Below are positions 48,262 to 56,878 of a DNA stretch of 64,000 bases, in pieces. Made by a program: the position numbers and the translations under genes. Every line of letters begins with the position of its first letter. Within the stretch, counting starts at the first letter, position 1. Origin of the DNA: an uncultured Shewanella sp. (lineage in GTDB: Bacteria; Pseudomonadota; Gammaproteobacteria; Enterobacterales; Shewanellaceae); assembly GCF_947501225.1 (NCBI RefSeq), contig NZ_CANMUW010000012.1, positions 1 to 64,000 of the forward strand, in the 5' to 3' direction. Under the pieces are notes generated by a model. It made no database searches. It worked only from the letters and a program-made list of their open reading frames with translations, and was not told where the DNA came from.

Positions 48262-48312
48262 ACGGATAAATAGCAGCTCCGCTAGCTTGCAGTAAATCAA
48301 TCTTGTGCCAGT

Positions 48313-48340
48313 GCGATTGGATAAGCCATTATCTAATCGC
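48313..48340. terminator. Hairpin between convergent moeB and the lipoprotein gene
   Basis: A 12-base arm GCGATTGGATAA pairs with TTATCTAATCGC with one mismatch around GCCA. No T-run follows. Confidence 0.4.
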
Positions 48341-48365
48341 CACTTCATTTCAACCGCTAAAACTA

Positions 48366-48668
48366 TCAGTCAACACACTGATATTCTCTGGTAATAATGT
48401 AAGAGTGGCATTGCTCATCAATGCAGGTCTTAGTCTCCAGCTCGAATGCCTTAGCGCCGGAAAATCCCCAGTAGCCGCAGCGCTGCTCGGCTAACTTAAG
48501 CCCATCGCTCTCATCGGCGACCTGCTTACCTAAGAGCTCATAGCTTAACCGCACCACAGCATCACTCTTAGAGCCACCAATGGCTCTCCAGCCATTGGGG
48601 CTCGCACAGCCCGAGACCATTAACACGACTGCTGCCGCTATCGACACCTTTAACACTGAACTCATCAT
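48366..48668 (-). CDS. YecR-like lipoprotein
   Basis: About 100 residues. A lipobox VSGCAS follows a hydrophobic stretch. The mature part has the pattern VVRLSYELL, C-GYWGFSGAKAF, then further cysteines ending YQCVD, which resembles YecR-like lipoproteins. The role is unknown. In-frame ATGs at 48668 and 48665 are equally plausible; 48680 is also open. Confidence 0.72.
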   Translation of the reverse strand: MMSSVLKVSIAAAVVLMVSGCASPNGWRAIGGSKSDAVVRLSYELLGKQVADESDGLKLAEQRCGYWGFSGAKAFELETKTCIDEQCHSYIITREYQCVD

Positions 48669-48849
48669 GATACAGCCCATATCACATTATGTAGAATTAT
48701 CGTCGCATACTAACCTATTATTGCCTGCGACGAATTCACTACTCCGCATATAACCGACAAAATCACAAATTCCCCTGCAAATGTTACAATCTGGTATACA
48801 TGTTGTACCCTCTGAGTAACGACTCGATTACCGACACCAATCAACTCAG

Positions 48850-49875
48850 ATGAATGAAGAGACAGAGAGCCACTCCATGCCTATGACTAAGCTGCCCCGC
48901 AATCCCGATTATGATGAGGCATGCGACATTTGCGACCACTGGCAGCTCAACGATTGGCAGCCTGTGCTCGATATCATCACTGCACGTCATGAGATAGCTG
49001 TGAGCGGCACCTCTCAAAACTTCTATGGCACGAACCCTGTGTTCGAACTGATGTTGAGCGCCAGAGCAGGTGAACAGAATACATATATTGTCAAGATTCT
49101 CGCACCAAACTGGCACAGCCAGTTTCAGAGTGAATACCTCAGTCTCAAATGGCTTAATGAACATGAGCTAGGCGTCAGAGTTCCTAAGCTAATCGACTCG
49201 GGTGAGATAGATAACTGGAAATACCTGATCATCGAGAAACTTGAAGGGGTCATGCTGTCATCGGTAATAGACACACTGACCCTGGAGAATAAAGTTGAGA
49301 TAGCCCAGGCTCTCGGCCGCTTCAGTGCCAGGTTGCATCGGCTCGATGGGGCCGGAGTCGAAGAGATGAGACTCGATTGGCCGGAGTTCATTCGGCTACA
49401 GAGTAGAAACTGCTACGAAAAGCGCAAGAAACAACAGGTTCCTGAGGTCTTGCTGGCTGATTTAACCTCCTATCTTGAGCGGCATATCTCCAGACTCGAT
49501 AGTCACTTAAAGAGTGATAGTAACCATCTTATTCATACAGACCTTCACCCGGGTAACTTACTGGTGACATCCGATGCGGGTCACTACCGCCTGGCAGGAA
49601 TTTTTGATTTTGGTGACGCGCTTGTTTGCCCCGACCCACTGTTCGAGTTCGCCTCTCCGGCACTGCTGTTCGCACAGGGGGATCCCAGAATATTTCATGC
49701 CTTTCTCGACGGCTATGGTTACCGGGGAGAAAGGGACACCAGCCTGCAACAACATATGATGGTATTGAGTCTGTTAAGACATACGGGCGATCTCAACTAC
49801 CTTCTTCACCATGTCCCCCACTGTGTGGATGAGACCCACTGGCAGGCACTGGAATCTAAGTTCTTTCCGCTATGA
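48850..49875 (+). CDS. Aminoglycoside phosphotransferase-family kinase
   Basis: A 341-residue protein with an APH-type kinase fold. The catalytic loop is HTDLHPGNLLV and the metal motif GIFDFGDAL; IVKILAP carries the ATP lysine. Many chromosomal APH-fold proteins phosphorylate sugars or metabolites rather than drugs, so resistance is not implied. It stands alone and converges on the anti-sigma gene. Confidence 0.8.
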   Translation: MNEETESHSMPMTKLPRNPDYDEACDICDHWQLNDWQPVLDIITARHEIAVSGTSQNFYGTNPVFELMLSARAGEQNTYIVKILAPNWHSQFQSEYLSLKWLNEHELGVRVPKLIDSGEIDNWKYLIIEKLEGVMLSSVIDTLTLENKVEIAQALGRFSARLHRLDGAGVEEMRLDWPEFIRLQSRNCYEKRKKQQVPEVLLADLTSYLERHISRLDSHLKSDSNHLIHTDLHPGNLLVTSDAGHYRLAGIFDFGDALVCPDPLFEFASPALLFAQGDPRIFHAFLDGYGYRGERDTSLQQHMMVLSLLRHTGDLNYLLHHVPHCVDETHWQALESKFFPL

Positions 49876-49898
49876 GCCTTGCCGGACATAACGCGCAA

Positions 49899-50576
49899 TC
49901 AATCTATAGTGCGGGCCTCAGCCATCAGCAACCCCTTCTCCACCCAAAGTAATACCCTTACCCCTTTGACGTACCGCTCTAAGGCTTGCTCACCAGACTC
50001 AAAGTGAGGCAAAACCCCATGAAGTTCTGCATCATAGCCCACCTCATAGAGCGTCACCTTGTTTCCGCTACTCGTTTGGTAACGGATCTGGGCCGCGCTG
50101 CTCCCCTGAATTGAGCAATACCGGCCACCAAGCAGCAGATAATTTTGCCGGGAGAAAAGGGTAGATTTCACCACAGAAAAATTCAACTCGGTAAAGTATT
50201 CACGTATAGGCTCAATACTCTGAGAATCGATCTCCAGAGGTTTCATGTTGATATGGTTCATCGCAACTTCGTCGGCGATTTTACGGCTCATATCGACCCC
50301 GGAAGGGTGAAAGTTGAGACTCATGGTTACAATCAGGATAAGGCTGGCAACCAGGGCGAAATAAGATCTAACACGCACCTTAGCATTGCCGTCATTCCGA
50401 ATCAGCTCTTTACTGCCAGCTTTCAATTGCGTGGCGGCCGATGGATCTTCAGCCATATGGCCGGAAAGTAAAAGTTCAAACCTGGCCAACCGTTCACTGT
50501 CTAACTGCTGCCGCTCGATAAACCACTTAGCCGACTGTTTAAACGACCCGCTCCCCTTGTCGGAATTAATAGTCAT
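49899..50576 (-). CDS. Transmembrane anti-sigma factor (candidate)
   Basis: A 225-residue protein whose N-terminal ~70 residues are cytoplasmic and acidic/basic, then one membrane segment (YFALVASLILIVTMSL) and a ~130-residue periplasmic domain containing RYCSIQGSSAAQI. The single-pass architecture with a position directly after an ECF sigma gene indicates an anti-sigma factor. The start overlaps the sigma stop by four bases. It is the last gene of the buf operon. Confidence 0.75.
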   Translation of the reverse strand: MTINSDKGSGSFKQSAKWFIERQQLDSERLARFELLLSGHMAEDPSAATQLKAGSKELIRNDGNAKVRVRSYFALVASLILIVTMSLNFHPSGVDMSRKIADEVAMNHINMKPLEIDSQSIEPIREYFTELNFSVVKSTLFSRQNYLLLGGRYCSIQGSSAAQIRYQTSSGNKVTLYEVGYDAELHGVLPHFESGEQALERYVKGVRVLLWVEKGLLMAEARTID

Positions 50577-51058
50577 GATCTTGCTCCGGCTAAAGCGGTC
50601 GTGTGCTCTTTGGTGGCATCAAAAACCTTCTGTCTTATACGATGTAACCGGGAGAGAATTGTCCCCCTGGGTTGATTAAGCTCCTCGCTGATTTCAGATG
50701 CACTATAACCGTCTATGGCCCAGAGGTAGAGCACTTCCCGCTCGGCCGCATTTAAAAGATTGAATACCTGCTCGATGAGATGATGCTGTATCTGCAAGGT
50801 CTCCAGACAGGATTCATCAAGCAGGAGCGGCGTGTGTTCCTCAATCGCCTCAAAGGCTATCTTTTGTTCCCGGCGACACTCATCGACAAACTGATTACGA
50901 ATGATCTTGCGTATATAGGCATGGGAATATTCGACCTCTTTATTGCGCCGAATCCATTTTTCCAATGAGGTTTGCAACAGGTCTTCGGCACTGCCGTGCT
51001 CGGCTGTTAGACAGAAACAGTAACGATACAACCCCTGAAGCTGTTCCCGGGATAACAT
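50573..51058 (-). CDS. ECF-type RNA polymerase sigma factor
   Basis: A 161-residue sigma factor with region 2 (LYRYCFCLTAEHGSAEDLLQ) and region 4 (LNAAEREVLYLWAIDGYSASEISEEL with LSRLHRIRQKV), and no region 1 or 3. It begins directly after the bufC stop (TAGATG) and is followed by its likely anti-sigma gene. It probably controls the operon that encodes it. Confidence 0.9.
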   Translation of the reverse strand: MLSREQLQGLYRYCFCLTAEHGSAEDLLQTSLEKWIRRNKEVEYSHAYIRKIIRNQFVDECRREQKIAFEAIEEHTPLLLDESCLETLQIQHHLIEQVFNLLNAAEREVLYLWAIDGYSASEISEELNQPRGTILSRLHRIRQKVFDATKEHTTALAGARS

Positions 51059-51823
51059 CTAAACCGGCTCTCTCAGGCGAAAACCACAAATCCACCCCTT
51101 GGCGATAAACTCCGGCATGGCGCTCATATCGATAGTCGCCTCGGTCATCTCTCCTAAGGTCTCTTCGGCACCGAACGCCGCTAACAGCTCAAAACCGGCG
51201 CGGGAGATACGTTCAACCTTAGGTTTAAAGGGATCTCGGCTGATGCAGAGGTGATAACGATCCTGAGGCATATCGATCTCAATATGATCACTGTCTTGTT
51301 GATGACTCAGCCAGATCTCATAGAGAGGAAAAGAGGAGTGCAGAATAAACACATCTGGCCTGAGTACCATAACGACCTCCTCTTGCTGTCGTTCGTTCAG
51401 TCCTGCGATCTCAACCAGCTTATAACAGCTGAGGCCATCTGCGGCGTAATAACTCTTAAGCAGAAGCCACTCCATCTGAGCCAGTTCGGGGAGATATTCC
51501 AGCCCTTCAAATGCCGGATTGGCTTGCAGTACTCCCTCAAGAAAGTGCGAAAAACCGTCACCATAATGGTTCAGATTGCTCTCCTGCATAGGGTTAGCAT
51601 CAAGATAGTCCCGGGCCAACCTGGCGAAACAACTTTCGCCGACAATCTGCTGACAGATGGGAAAGGCTTTAACCAGAGTAGCCTTTAAAGCCTGTAGGGT
51701 ATTATTACGGTATATCTCTATTCGCGCCGACTCATGGGAGTTGACCAGTGAAAGAAACTCGTCATCACAGCCTTCCGGGGCCAGCGCCTCCATAAATGAG
51801 TCCTGCCACTGAGCTAAACGCAT
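51059..51823 (-). CDS. DUF2063 protein, partner of the MNIO oxidase (BufC type)
   Basis: 254 residues. The N-terminal DUF2063 domain shows RIEIYRNNTLQALKATLVKAFP and LNHYGDGFSHFLE. In bufferin systems this protein presents the precursor to the DUF692 enzyme. The start overlaps bufB by ten bases and has a strong AAGGAGG ribosome site. The C-terminal part is beta-rich and less conserved. Confidence 0.88.
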   Translation of the reverse strand: MRLAQWQDSFMEALAPEGCDDEFLSLVNSHESARIEIYRNNTLQALKATLVKAFPICQQIVGESCFARLARDYLDANPMQESNLNHYGDGFSHFLEGVLQANPAFEGLEYLPELAQMEWLLLKSYYAADGLSCYKLVEIAGLNERQQEEVVMVLRPDVFILHSSFPLYEIWLSHQQDSDHIEIDMPQDRYHLCISRDPFKPKVERISRAGFELLAAFGAEETLGEMTEATIDMSAMPEFIAKGWICGFRLREPV

Positions 51824-52716
51824 ACCCTCCCCTCCTTATCACCATCGCCGCTCCAGTCAGAATCGATGCGGCTTGCAGCACAGCGCCCACCTTCTTCAGC
51901 GCCCTGTAATATCGCCGCAGCAATATTTCGTTCGGCGAGTAACCTCTCCAGTGGTGGCAAGTCATTATCCCATTCGATCATGCTTGGAATTGGGCCATGT
52001 TTAGCGATAAACCCCTTGAACTCATGCCAAACATCTTTGTCTACCGGATGGTTGTGGGCATCGAGCAGGTACTCCCCCTTATCGTGGAAGCCTGCAAGGT
52101 GGATCTGTTTCACCCGCTCGACCGGAATCGTCTCCATGAATGTCTTCATATCCTGATTAAGATTCCTGGCCGTAACATAGGCGTTATTAATATCCAGAAG
52201 CAGATAGCAGTCGGCCTCTTTCGCTACCGCCGCCAGAAATTCACCTTCGGTCAACTCATTAAATTGACAACTCACATAGGTAGCCACATTTTCAAGCAGA
52301 ATTCTTTCACCCAAAAACTCCTGCACCAAAATGATGCGTTGACTCAGATGCCTCACAGCCTCTTCTGTGTAGGGTAAGGGCAAGAGATCGGGGACTTTAC
52401 GTTCGGCATTGCCGGAGAAGCTCGCATGTTCCGAATACCATAGGGCTCCCGTAGACTCCTTAAGCGTCTTGATCTTCGCCAGGTAGTTCGTGTCGATGGG
52501 AGGCAGGCCGCCAAGAGAGAGGCCGACACTGTGAAGTACCAAAGGATATCGTTCCGCAATCGCCTCGAGCATCTGCTTATTCAACCCGCCCTCGACTATC
52601 CAATTATCCGCCAAGACTTCAAACCAGGGAATATCGGTCTCATCGGCAGCTAAGATCTGCTGCACATGGGGGATACGCAGGCCTATTCCTGCGCCACTCA
52701 GACTCCCCCGCGTCAT
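51814..52716 (-). CDS. DUF692 multinuclear non-heme iron oxidase (BufB type)
   Basis: A 300-residue TIM-barrel enzyme of the MNIO family, which oxidises cysteines in precursor peptides. Candidate metal ligands: His17 (IPHV), His62 (LHSVG), Glu96/His97 (SEHASF), Glu142-Asn143 (LENV), Asp175/Asn177 (LLDINN), His206 (IHLAGF), Asp219/His221/His223 (DAHNHP), Glu248 and Asp250 (IEWD). The start shares one base with the precursor stop codon. About the last 25 residues have no recognised motif. Confidence 0.92.
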   Translation of the reverse strand: MTRGSLSGAGIGLRIPHVQQILAADETDIPWFEVLADNWIVEGGLNKQMLEAIAERYPLVLHSVGLSLGGLPPIDTNYLAKIKTLKESTGALWYSEHASFSGNAERKVPDLLPLPYTEEAVRHLSQRIILVQEFLGERILLENVATYVSCQFNELTEGEFLAAVAKEADCYLLLDINNAYVTARNLNQDMKTFMETIPVERVKQIHLAGFHDKGEYLLDAHNHPVDKDVWHEFKGFIAKHGPIPSMIEWDNDLPPLERLLAERNIAAAILQGAEEGGRCAASRIDSDWSGDGDKEGRVCV

Positions 52717-53000
52717 CAGGATTTAGCCGGCTTCACGGCTTTAACGACACCGCCGGTGATCTTTTCACAGGTTCCGGCAGGTACATAGATCCACTCATAG
52801 GGCAGGTTGTCAGACTTAGCTTGTCCGGCACAGCCATGACTGCCATCGAGCGCGCCACAATCGTTTGCTCCGGCCTTAGCAATACCCGCACACTTTTCCC
52901 ACTCTGTGGGCTGTTCCGGAACCGCATTGGCCCCCACTGAGATACCCGCAGCCAAAATACCCGCAACCGTTAATCCCAGAGCTTTGTTAGTAGAGTTCAT
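52716..53000 (-). CDS. DUF2282 precursor peptide (bufferin-type)
   Basis: A 94-residue secreted precursor. The signal peptide ends near GANA (residue 26). The mature part has exactly four cysteines, Cys37, Cys48, Cys57 and Cys78, in the family pattern [24 protein letters not shown] and GTCEK. DUF2282 peptides are modified by MNIO enzymes and bind copper in known bufferins. AAGGA lies nine bases before the ATG. It leads the operon. Confidence 0.9.
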   Translation of the reverse strand: MNSTNKALGLTVAGILAAGISVGANAVPEQPTEWEKCAGIAKAGANDCGALDGSHGCAGQAKSDNLPYEWIYVPAGTCEKITGGVVKAVKPAKS

Positions 53001-53040
53001 AGCGTTCTATCCTTATAGAAAATGAGGTGTACATATCTAT

Positions 53041-53067
53041 AACGAATACTAGACCCTATTTGATTGC
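53041..53067 (-). promoter_or_regulatory. Speculative ECF-type promoter of the buf operon
   Basis: On the minus strand GCAATC (53062-53067), 17 bases, then CGTT (53041-53044), about 40 bases before the precursor start. It loosely resembles ECF promoters of related loci but the match is weak. A 12-bp palindrome AAACAATTGTTT lies upstream at 53078-53089. Confidence 0.2.
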
Positions 53068-53151
53068 AGCAAATGTAAAACAATTGTTTCATTCCATTTC
53101 CTGACAGCGGCTTTCAAGGTACCAACACCGGGAGATCTGTGAGCAGATACA

Positions 53152-53180
53152 AAAAAGCACTTCAAAATGAAGTGCTTTTT
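53152..53180 (-). terminator. Terminator after gltS
   Basis: A 12-bp perfect stem AAAAAGCACTTC / GAAGTGCTTTTT with a 5-base loop. It lies between gltS and the buf operon; on the minus strand it ends in five T. Confidence 0.85.
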
Positions 53181-53241
53181 ATATCTACAGCTTGGCTCCC
53201 CAATCCCACCGGAGAAAGGGGCGGAAACTTGAGCTACAGGC

Positions 53242-54465
53242 TTAACCCATGAAGCTTAGATAGCCTTGCAGGATAATCGCATTCACAATATCGATGAAGA
53301 AGGCGCCTACGATAGGTACGACCATGAAGGCCTGTGGTGAAGGGCCGGTTCTCGAAACAAGTGCGCCCATGTTCATCACAGCCGTCGGCGTCGCCCCCAT
53401 ACCAAAACCACAATGACCACCAGCCATCACGGCAGCATCGTAGTTACTTCCCATCAGTCGGAAGGTAACAAAATAGGCAAAGAAAGCTAAGGTTAACGTC
53501 TGCAGCAGAAGGATAATCAACAAGGGCACGGCCAGATCGAATATCTCCCAAAGCTTAAGGTTCATCAATGCCATAGCAAGGAAGAGTGATAAGGAGACGG
53601 TACCCAAAACATCCACACTCTCACTATTGATCTTATAACCACGAGATAGCTCGGTGATATTGGTGATAACAACACCCAGGAATAGTGCGTAGACAAAGTC
53701 CGGCATTTTCAACCAACCAATATCCATGGTGGAGACAAATGAGCCTATCCACTTCGCTCCCGCTACACACAGAAGCAGCAGGAAGAGAACCTCAAGGATA
53801 CTCTTAGCCGTCACCCTGTCCTCTTCTAACTGATCATAGGTAACCAGATCTGGATGATCTTTATGGTGATTTCCGCCTACACCATAGGAGGAGAGCAGAT
53901 CATTTTTATTGATCAACCTCTGCGCCACCGGACCCCCGATGATCCCGCCCATAACCAGGCCGAATGTTGCTGCAGCCATAGCGAACTCGAGGGTATTGAT
54001 ACCATAGGTTTCTGAAAAGGTTTGTGCCCAGGCCGCACCGGTACCATGGCCACCCGACAGGGTGATAGATCCGGCGATCAGGCCCATGAGAGGTTCTAAT
54101 CCCAGCGCCGTAGCTAAGCTGACACCAACAGCATTTTGAATCACTATGTAGAGAGAGGCGATACCTAAGAAGACAAAGACCTTGCTGCCCCCCTTAAGCA
54201 GTAACTTATAACTTGCGGCTAAACCCACAGTACTGAAAAACATCAGCATCAGGGTATTTTGCATCGACAGCGTAAATTCCAATGCAATGTTATTAAAGTG
54301 CAGAATCGTGATGATCGCGGCGACAATAAGGCCACCGACGATAGGCTCAGGAATATTATATTTCCTGAATGAAGCAACGTGACGATTGACTGAGTGGCCA
54401 ATAAAAAGCACCAAAATAGCCACTAAGAACGACTCTAGTTCACCTATTGAATAAACTGTATTCAT
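53242..54465 (-). CDS. gltS: Sodium/glutamate symporter
   Basis: A 407-residue ESS-family symporter with about ten membrane segments. Conserved GSITLSGGHGTGAAWA and GGHCGFGMGATPTAVMNM motifs are the two family signature loops. It imports glutamate with sodium. No operon partner is seen; it stands between the buf operon and an intergenic region. Confidence 0.95.
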   Translation of the reverse strand: MNTVYSIGELESFLVAILVLFIGHSVNRHVASFRKYNIPEPIVGGLIVAAIITILHFNNIALEFTLSMQNTLMLMFFSTVGLAASYKLLLKGGSKVFVFLGIASLYIVIQNAVGVSLATALGLEPLMGLIAGSITLSGGHGTGAAWAQTFSETYGINTLEFAMAAATFGLVMGGIIGGPVAQRLINKNDLLSSYGVGGNHHKDHPDLVTYDQLEEDRVTAKSILEVLFLLLLCVAGAKWIGSFVSTMDIGWLKMPDFVYALFLGVVITNITELSRGYKINSESVDVLGTVSLSLFLAMALMNLKLWEIFDLAVPLLIILLLQTLTLAFFAYFVTFRLMGSNYDAAVMAGGHCGFGMGATPTAVMNMGALVSRTGPSPQAFMVVPIVGAFFIDIVNAIILQGYLSFMG

Positions 54466-54801
54466 GAAACTCCTATTTGAATATGCAAAGCTAAACTGCG
54501 CTAACCCGAAACATCAGAATTCAGGCCAGCAATAACTTTACTTTCTTTCGGTCAACACCGGACAGCAGAGAGATGTTCGGTGCTTATGATGAGACAGCCG
54601 AGCATTCTGCCATAACTCACCCTGTTTACGGTATTGCAGAATTAGCAAAAGGGCATATTCGTCGCAAATAATGAGGAAAAAATACAGTATCAGGAGATTA
54701 ATTCACCAACTCGGTGAATTAACAAGCAGCACAATCAGGAAAGGTGAAGCAGTTTTACAGAACAATATCAGAAATAGCCTATCTGAAGCTGAAGACTGGG
54801 C
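54466..54801. other. Intergenic region upstream of gltS
   Basis: No convincing gene. A perfect 10-bp inverted repeat TTAATTCACC / GGTGAATTAA with a 5-base loop is at 54698-54722. A second hairpin GCTGAAGA / TCTTCAGC at 54788-54813 overlaps the end of the DUF2986 gene and may be its terminator. Confidence 0.5.
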
Positions 54802-54954
54802 TCAATCTTCAGCCTTGAGCCCCTGCTCCTCTAAGGCCAGTCTGGCACGTTCATCCTTGGAGATATACTTAGGTTTATTACTAGCGTGCAGCTTGGCATT
54901 GGCTTTTTTTGCTTTGCTTTTTAGTGTTTGATTGATCTTCTTTCTGCGGTTCAT
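54802..54954 (-). CDS. DUF2986 small basic protein
   Basis: A 50-residue protein beginning MNRRKKINQTLKSKAKKANA, with NKPKYISKDERARLALEE following. It matches the DUF2986 family seen in Shewanella and relatives. Function unknown; very basic. The start is inferred from the family (ATG 54954), without a good ribosome site. Confidence 0.8.
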   Translation of the reverse strand: MNRRKKINQTLKSKAKKANAKLHASNKPKYISKDERARLALEEQGLKAED

Positions 54955-55099
54955 CTGTCGGCCCGGTATCGATTGAATCAGCTGGTCATTATATATCAGC
55001 AAGGCGGATATTACCTAAACACTCACACCAGCATTTATTTGCACAGCTTCGGTTTTATATTAGCATTAGTTAAACGAACTACTACCCATAAGCCCTACC

Positions 55100-55870
55100 A
55101 TGACGATACAGGCTCCACTTTTTCTGGCAACACTGACCCTGACTCTTTTTCTGATTAGCCTGGCGAGCTCTGCTGATGAGCGACAACCCCGCTCAGTGGT
55201 ATCACCTCTCATCGCGGTAGAGAATAGCTGGCCTCCCTATGCCGACGAGATGGGAGAGGGCCTGTCCACCTCCATTGTAAAGCATGCATTTTCTGCTGTA
55301 GGTATCACTCCCAAAATCCAGGTACTACCTTATGCAAGAGTGCTTTATGACATAAAAAATGGCAATATCGCTGGCGGGTTTAATGTGAGTAAGCAGGCAG
55401 CTACTGAAGCCATCTACCTATTTGGCAGTTCTCCCCTGTTCATCGCCAAGTCTTCATTCTTTTTCCGTCCGGGCGAAGGGGCTCAATTCACCGGTATTGA
55501 CGATCTTCCGGACGACTTTAAGATAGGACAAATTTTCGGCTACGAATATGGGCAGACATTTGAACATGAGCAGCACAGATTCAGGGGGATGAAGGTCTCA
55601 AGCCAGACTCAACTCATCAACATCTTACTGGCAGGCAGAGTCGATGCCGTGATCATGTACGATGAGGTTGCAAAGTACACTCTGGATAAGATGAAGCTGG
55701 ATACAACGAGCCTGTATAAAGGCTTTCCCAACCAGGAGAGCAGAATTCATCTTGCCTTTTCTCTGAAACACCCGGACTCAGAGACACTCGCAGAGGCATT
55801 AGACAAGGGTATAGAGATAATCAGAGCGAATGGCGTTTATGACAAAATAGTCGCCGGAGAGTTAGACTGA
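55100..55870 (+). CDS. Periplasmic substrate-binding-like protein (SBP_bac_3)
   Basis: A 256-residue exported protein, with a signal peptide to about residue 25 (LISLASS). The N-terminal lobe has NSWPPYADEMGEGLSTSIV and the C-terminal IGQIFGYEYGQTF and DAVIMYDEV. It fits family 3 amino acid-binding proteins. No ABC permease is adjacent. A second orphan member of the same fold is at 30028-30897. Confidence 0.8.
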   Translation: MTIQAPLFLATLTLTLFLISLASSADERQPRSVVSPLIAVENSWPPYADEMGEGLSTSIVKHAFSAVGITPKIQVLPYARVLYDIKNGNIAGGFNVSKQAATEAIYLFGSSPLFIAKSSFFFRPGEGAQFTGIDDLPDDFKIGQIFGYEYGQTFEHEQHRFRGMKVSSQTQLINILLAGRVDAVIMYDEVAKYTLDKMKLDTTSLYKGFPNQESRIHLAFSLKHPDSETLAEALDKGIEIIRANGVYDKIVAGELD

Positions 55871-55933
55871 TAGTTATCGCTATCAAGCTCCCGTCTGCAT
55901 CTTCAACTCAAACGTCTCGCAGCTCTAGCAGGT

Positions 55934-56098
55934 TTATCTGGTCACAACCCAGAGCGCATGCAAGATGCCAGGAATAAAGAAGAGTAGGCACAAGATAATG
56001 TTAATCAGCAGCGCTTTGCCTACACCCGTCTTCAAAAAAACGGCTACGGGTGGTAACAAGATAGCGATAATGATGAGTAGCAACTTATCGATATTCAT
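55934..56098 (-). CDS. YqaE/Pmp3-family small membrane protein
   Basis: A 54-residue protein translated by hand: MNIDKLLLIIIAILLPPVAV, then a short loop KTGVGK, then a second hydrophobic helix. The PPVAVFLKTG loop and ILHALWV end are hallmarks of the Pmp3 (UPF0057) family, which influences membrane potential. GGAG is eight bases before the ATG. It lies just downstream of the pseudouridine synthase gene. Confidence 0.9.
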   Translation of the reverse strand: MNIDKLLLIIIAILLPPVAVFLKTGVGKALLINIILCLLFFIPGILHALWVVTR

Positions 56099-56120
56099 CT
56101 AAACATCTCCCTAAAAGCCT

Positions 56121-56795
56121 TCACTGACGTTTGGGCCAATCTAACCTCTCAGGCTCAGCCCATACTTGCAACTGCTTAACCGCCCCCGGAGTGGTAAATT
56201 CTATCCCATGGGATGGGTATTGCGTGTATTGATAGGCTTTGCCCTGAAAGGTAAAGCTCAGACAAAATGCATGCAGGTACCCTCTATCGGCCTCGCCGCC
56301 CCCATAGAGCCGATCGCCTAAAATCGGCACACCAATGCTCGCAAGTGCCACCCTCAGCTGGTGAGTCTTACCACTCAAAGGTTTAAGCAGATACAGCCTC
56401 ACCCCCTCGGCAACCGACTGAGAAAAAAATTGAGTTACAGCCGGATTATCCTTAGAGCGCAGCAGCTTATACATGCTTCTGCGTGATTTCGCCATATCGC
56501 CGACAATTGAGCCCTGCTTCTTCTTTGGCTTACCTTTGGCAATCGCCACATAGTATTTCTGCACCTTATGTTCGGTAAAAAGCTGCGTAAACTCTGCAGC
56601 GGCACCACTACTCTTGGCAAACAGCAGTAGCCCGGAGGTGAGGGTATCGAGCCTGTGAACGGAGTAAAGTTTAATCCCGCGATCTTGCTCAACCTTAGCC
56701 ATGACCCCGGCCGTTCCGTCCTGGCTATGAAAATGGACATCATGGGATTTAGCTATAACTAAAAAATCTGCTTCATCTGCAACAATCTGGTACAT
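56121..56795 (-). CDS. RluA-like pseudouridine synthase
   Basis: A 224-residue single-domain enzyme of the RluA group, without an S4 domain. The catalytic aspartate is in HRLDTLTSG. Also present are KYYVAIAKG and LKPLSGKTHQLRVALASIG. The RNA target cannot be decided. It is 83 bases after the sensor kinase gene on the same strand, and precedes the Pmp3-like gene. Confidence 0.88.
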   Translation of the reverse strand: MYQIVADEADFLVIAKSHDVHFHSQDGTAGVMAKVEQDRGIKLYSVHRLDTLTSGLLLFAKSSGAAAEFTQLFTEHKVQKYYVAIAKGKPKKKQGSIVGDMAKSRRSMYKLLRSKDNPAVTQFFSQSVAEGVRLYLLKPLSGKTHQLRVALASIGVPILGDRLYGGGEADRGYLHAFCLSFTFQGKAYQYTQYPSHGIEFTTPGAVKQLQVWAEPERLDWPKRQ

Positions 56796-56878
56796 CTATA
56801 GCCTGCTAACTATCTATTAAGTCGAACAAATATACATAAATGAGGGGGCACCTTTGTCTCAATCACTACCTGACTGAG

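Noticed and set aside
48850..49875. Aminoglycoside resistance gene
   Set aside because: The fold is APH-like but no resistance-type signature or mobile context is seen; resistance cannot be inferred.
49899..53000. Methanobactin-type operon
   Set aside because: DUF692 and a small peptide occur in both, but the precursor is a DUF2282 protein with a signal peptide and the partner is DUF2063, not MbnC.
54671..54931. Plus-strand open frame of 86 codons
   Set aside because: It overlaps the DUF2986 gene on the opposite strand and its predicted product looks like a composite of hairpin sequence and a chance hydrophobic end.
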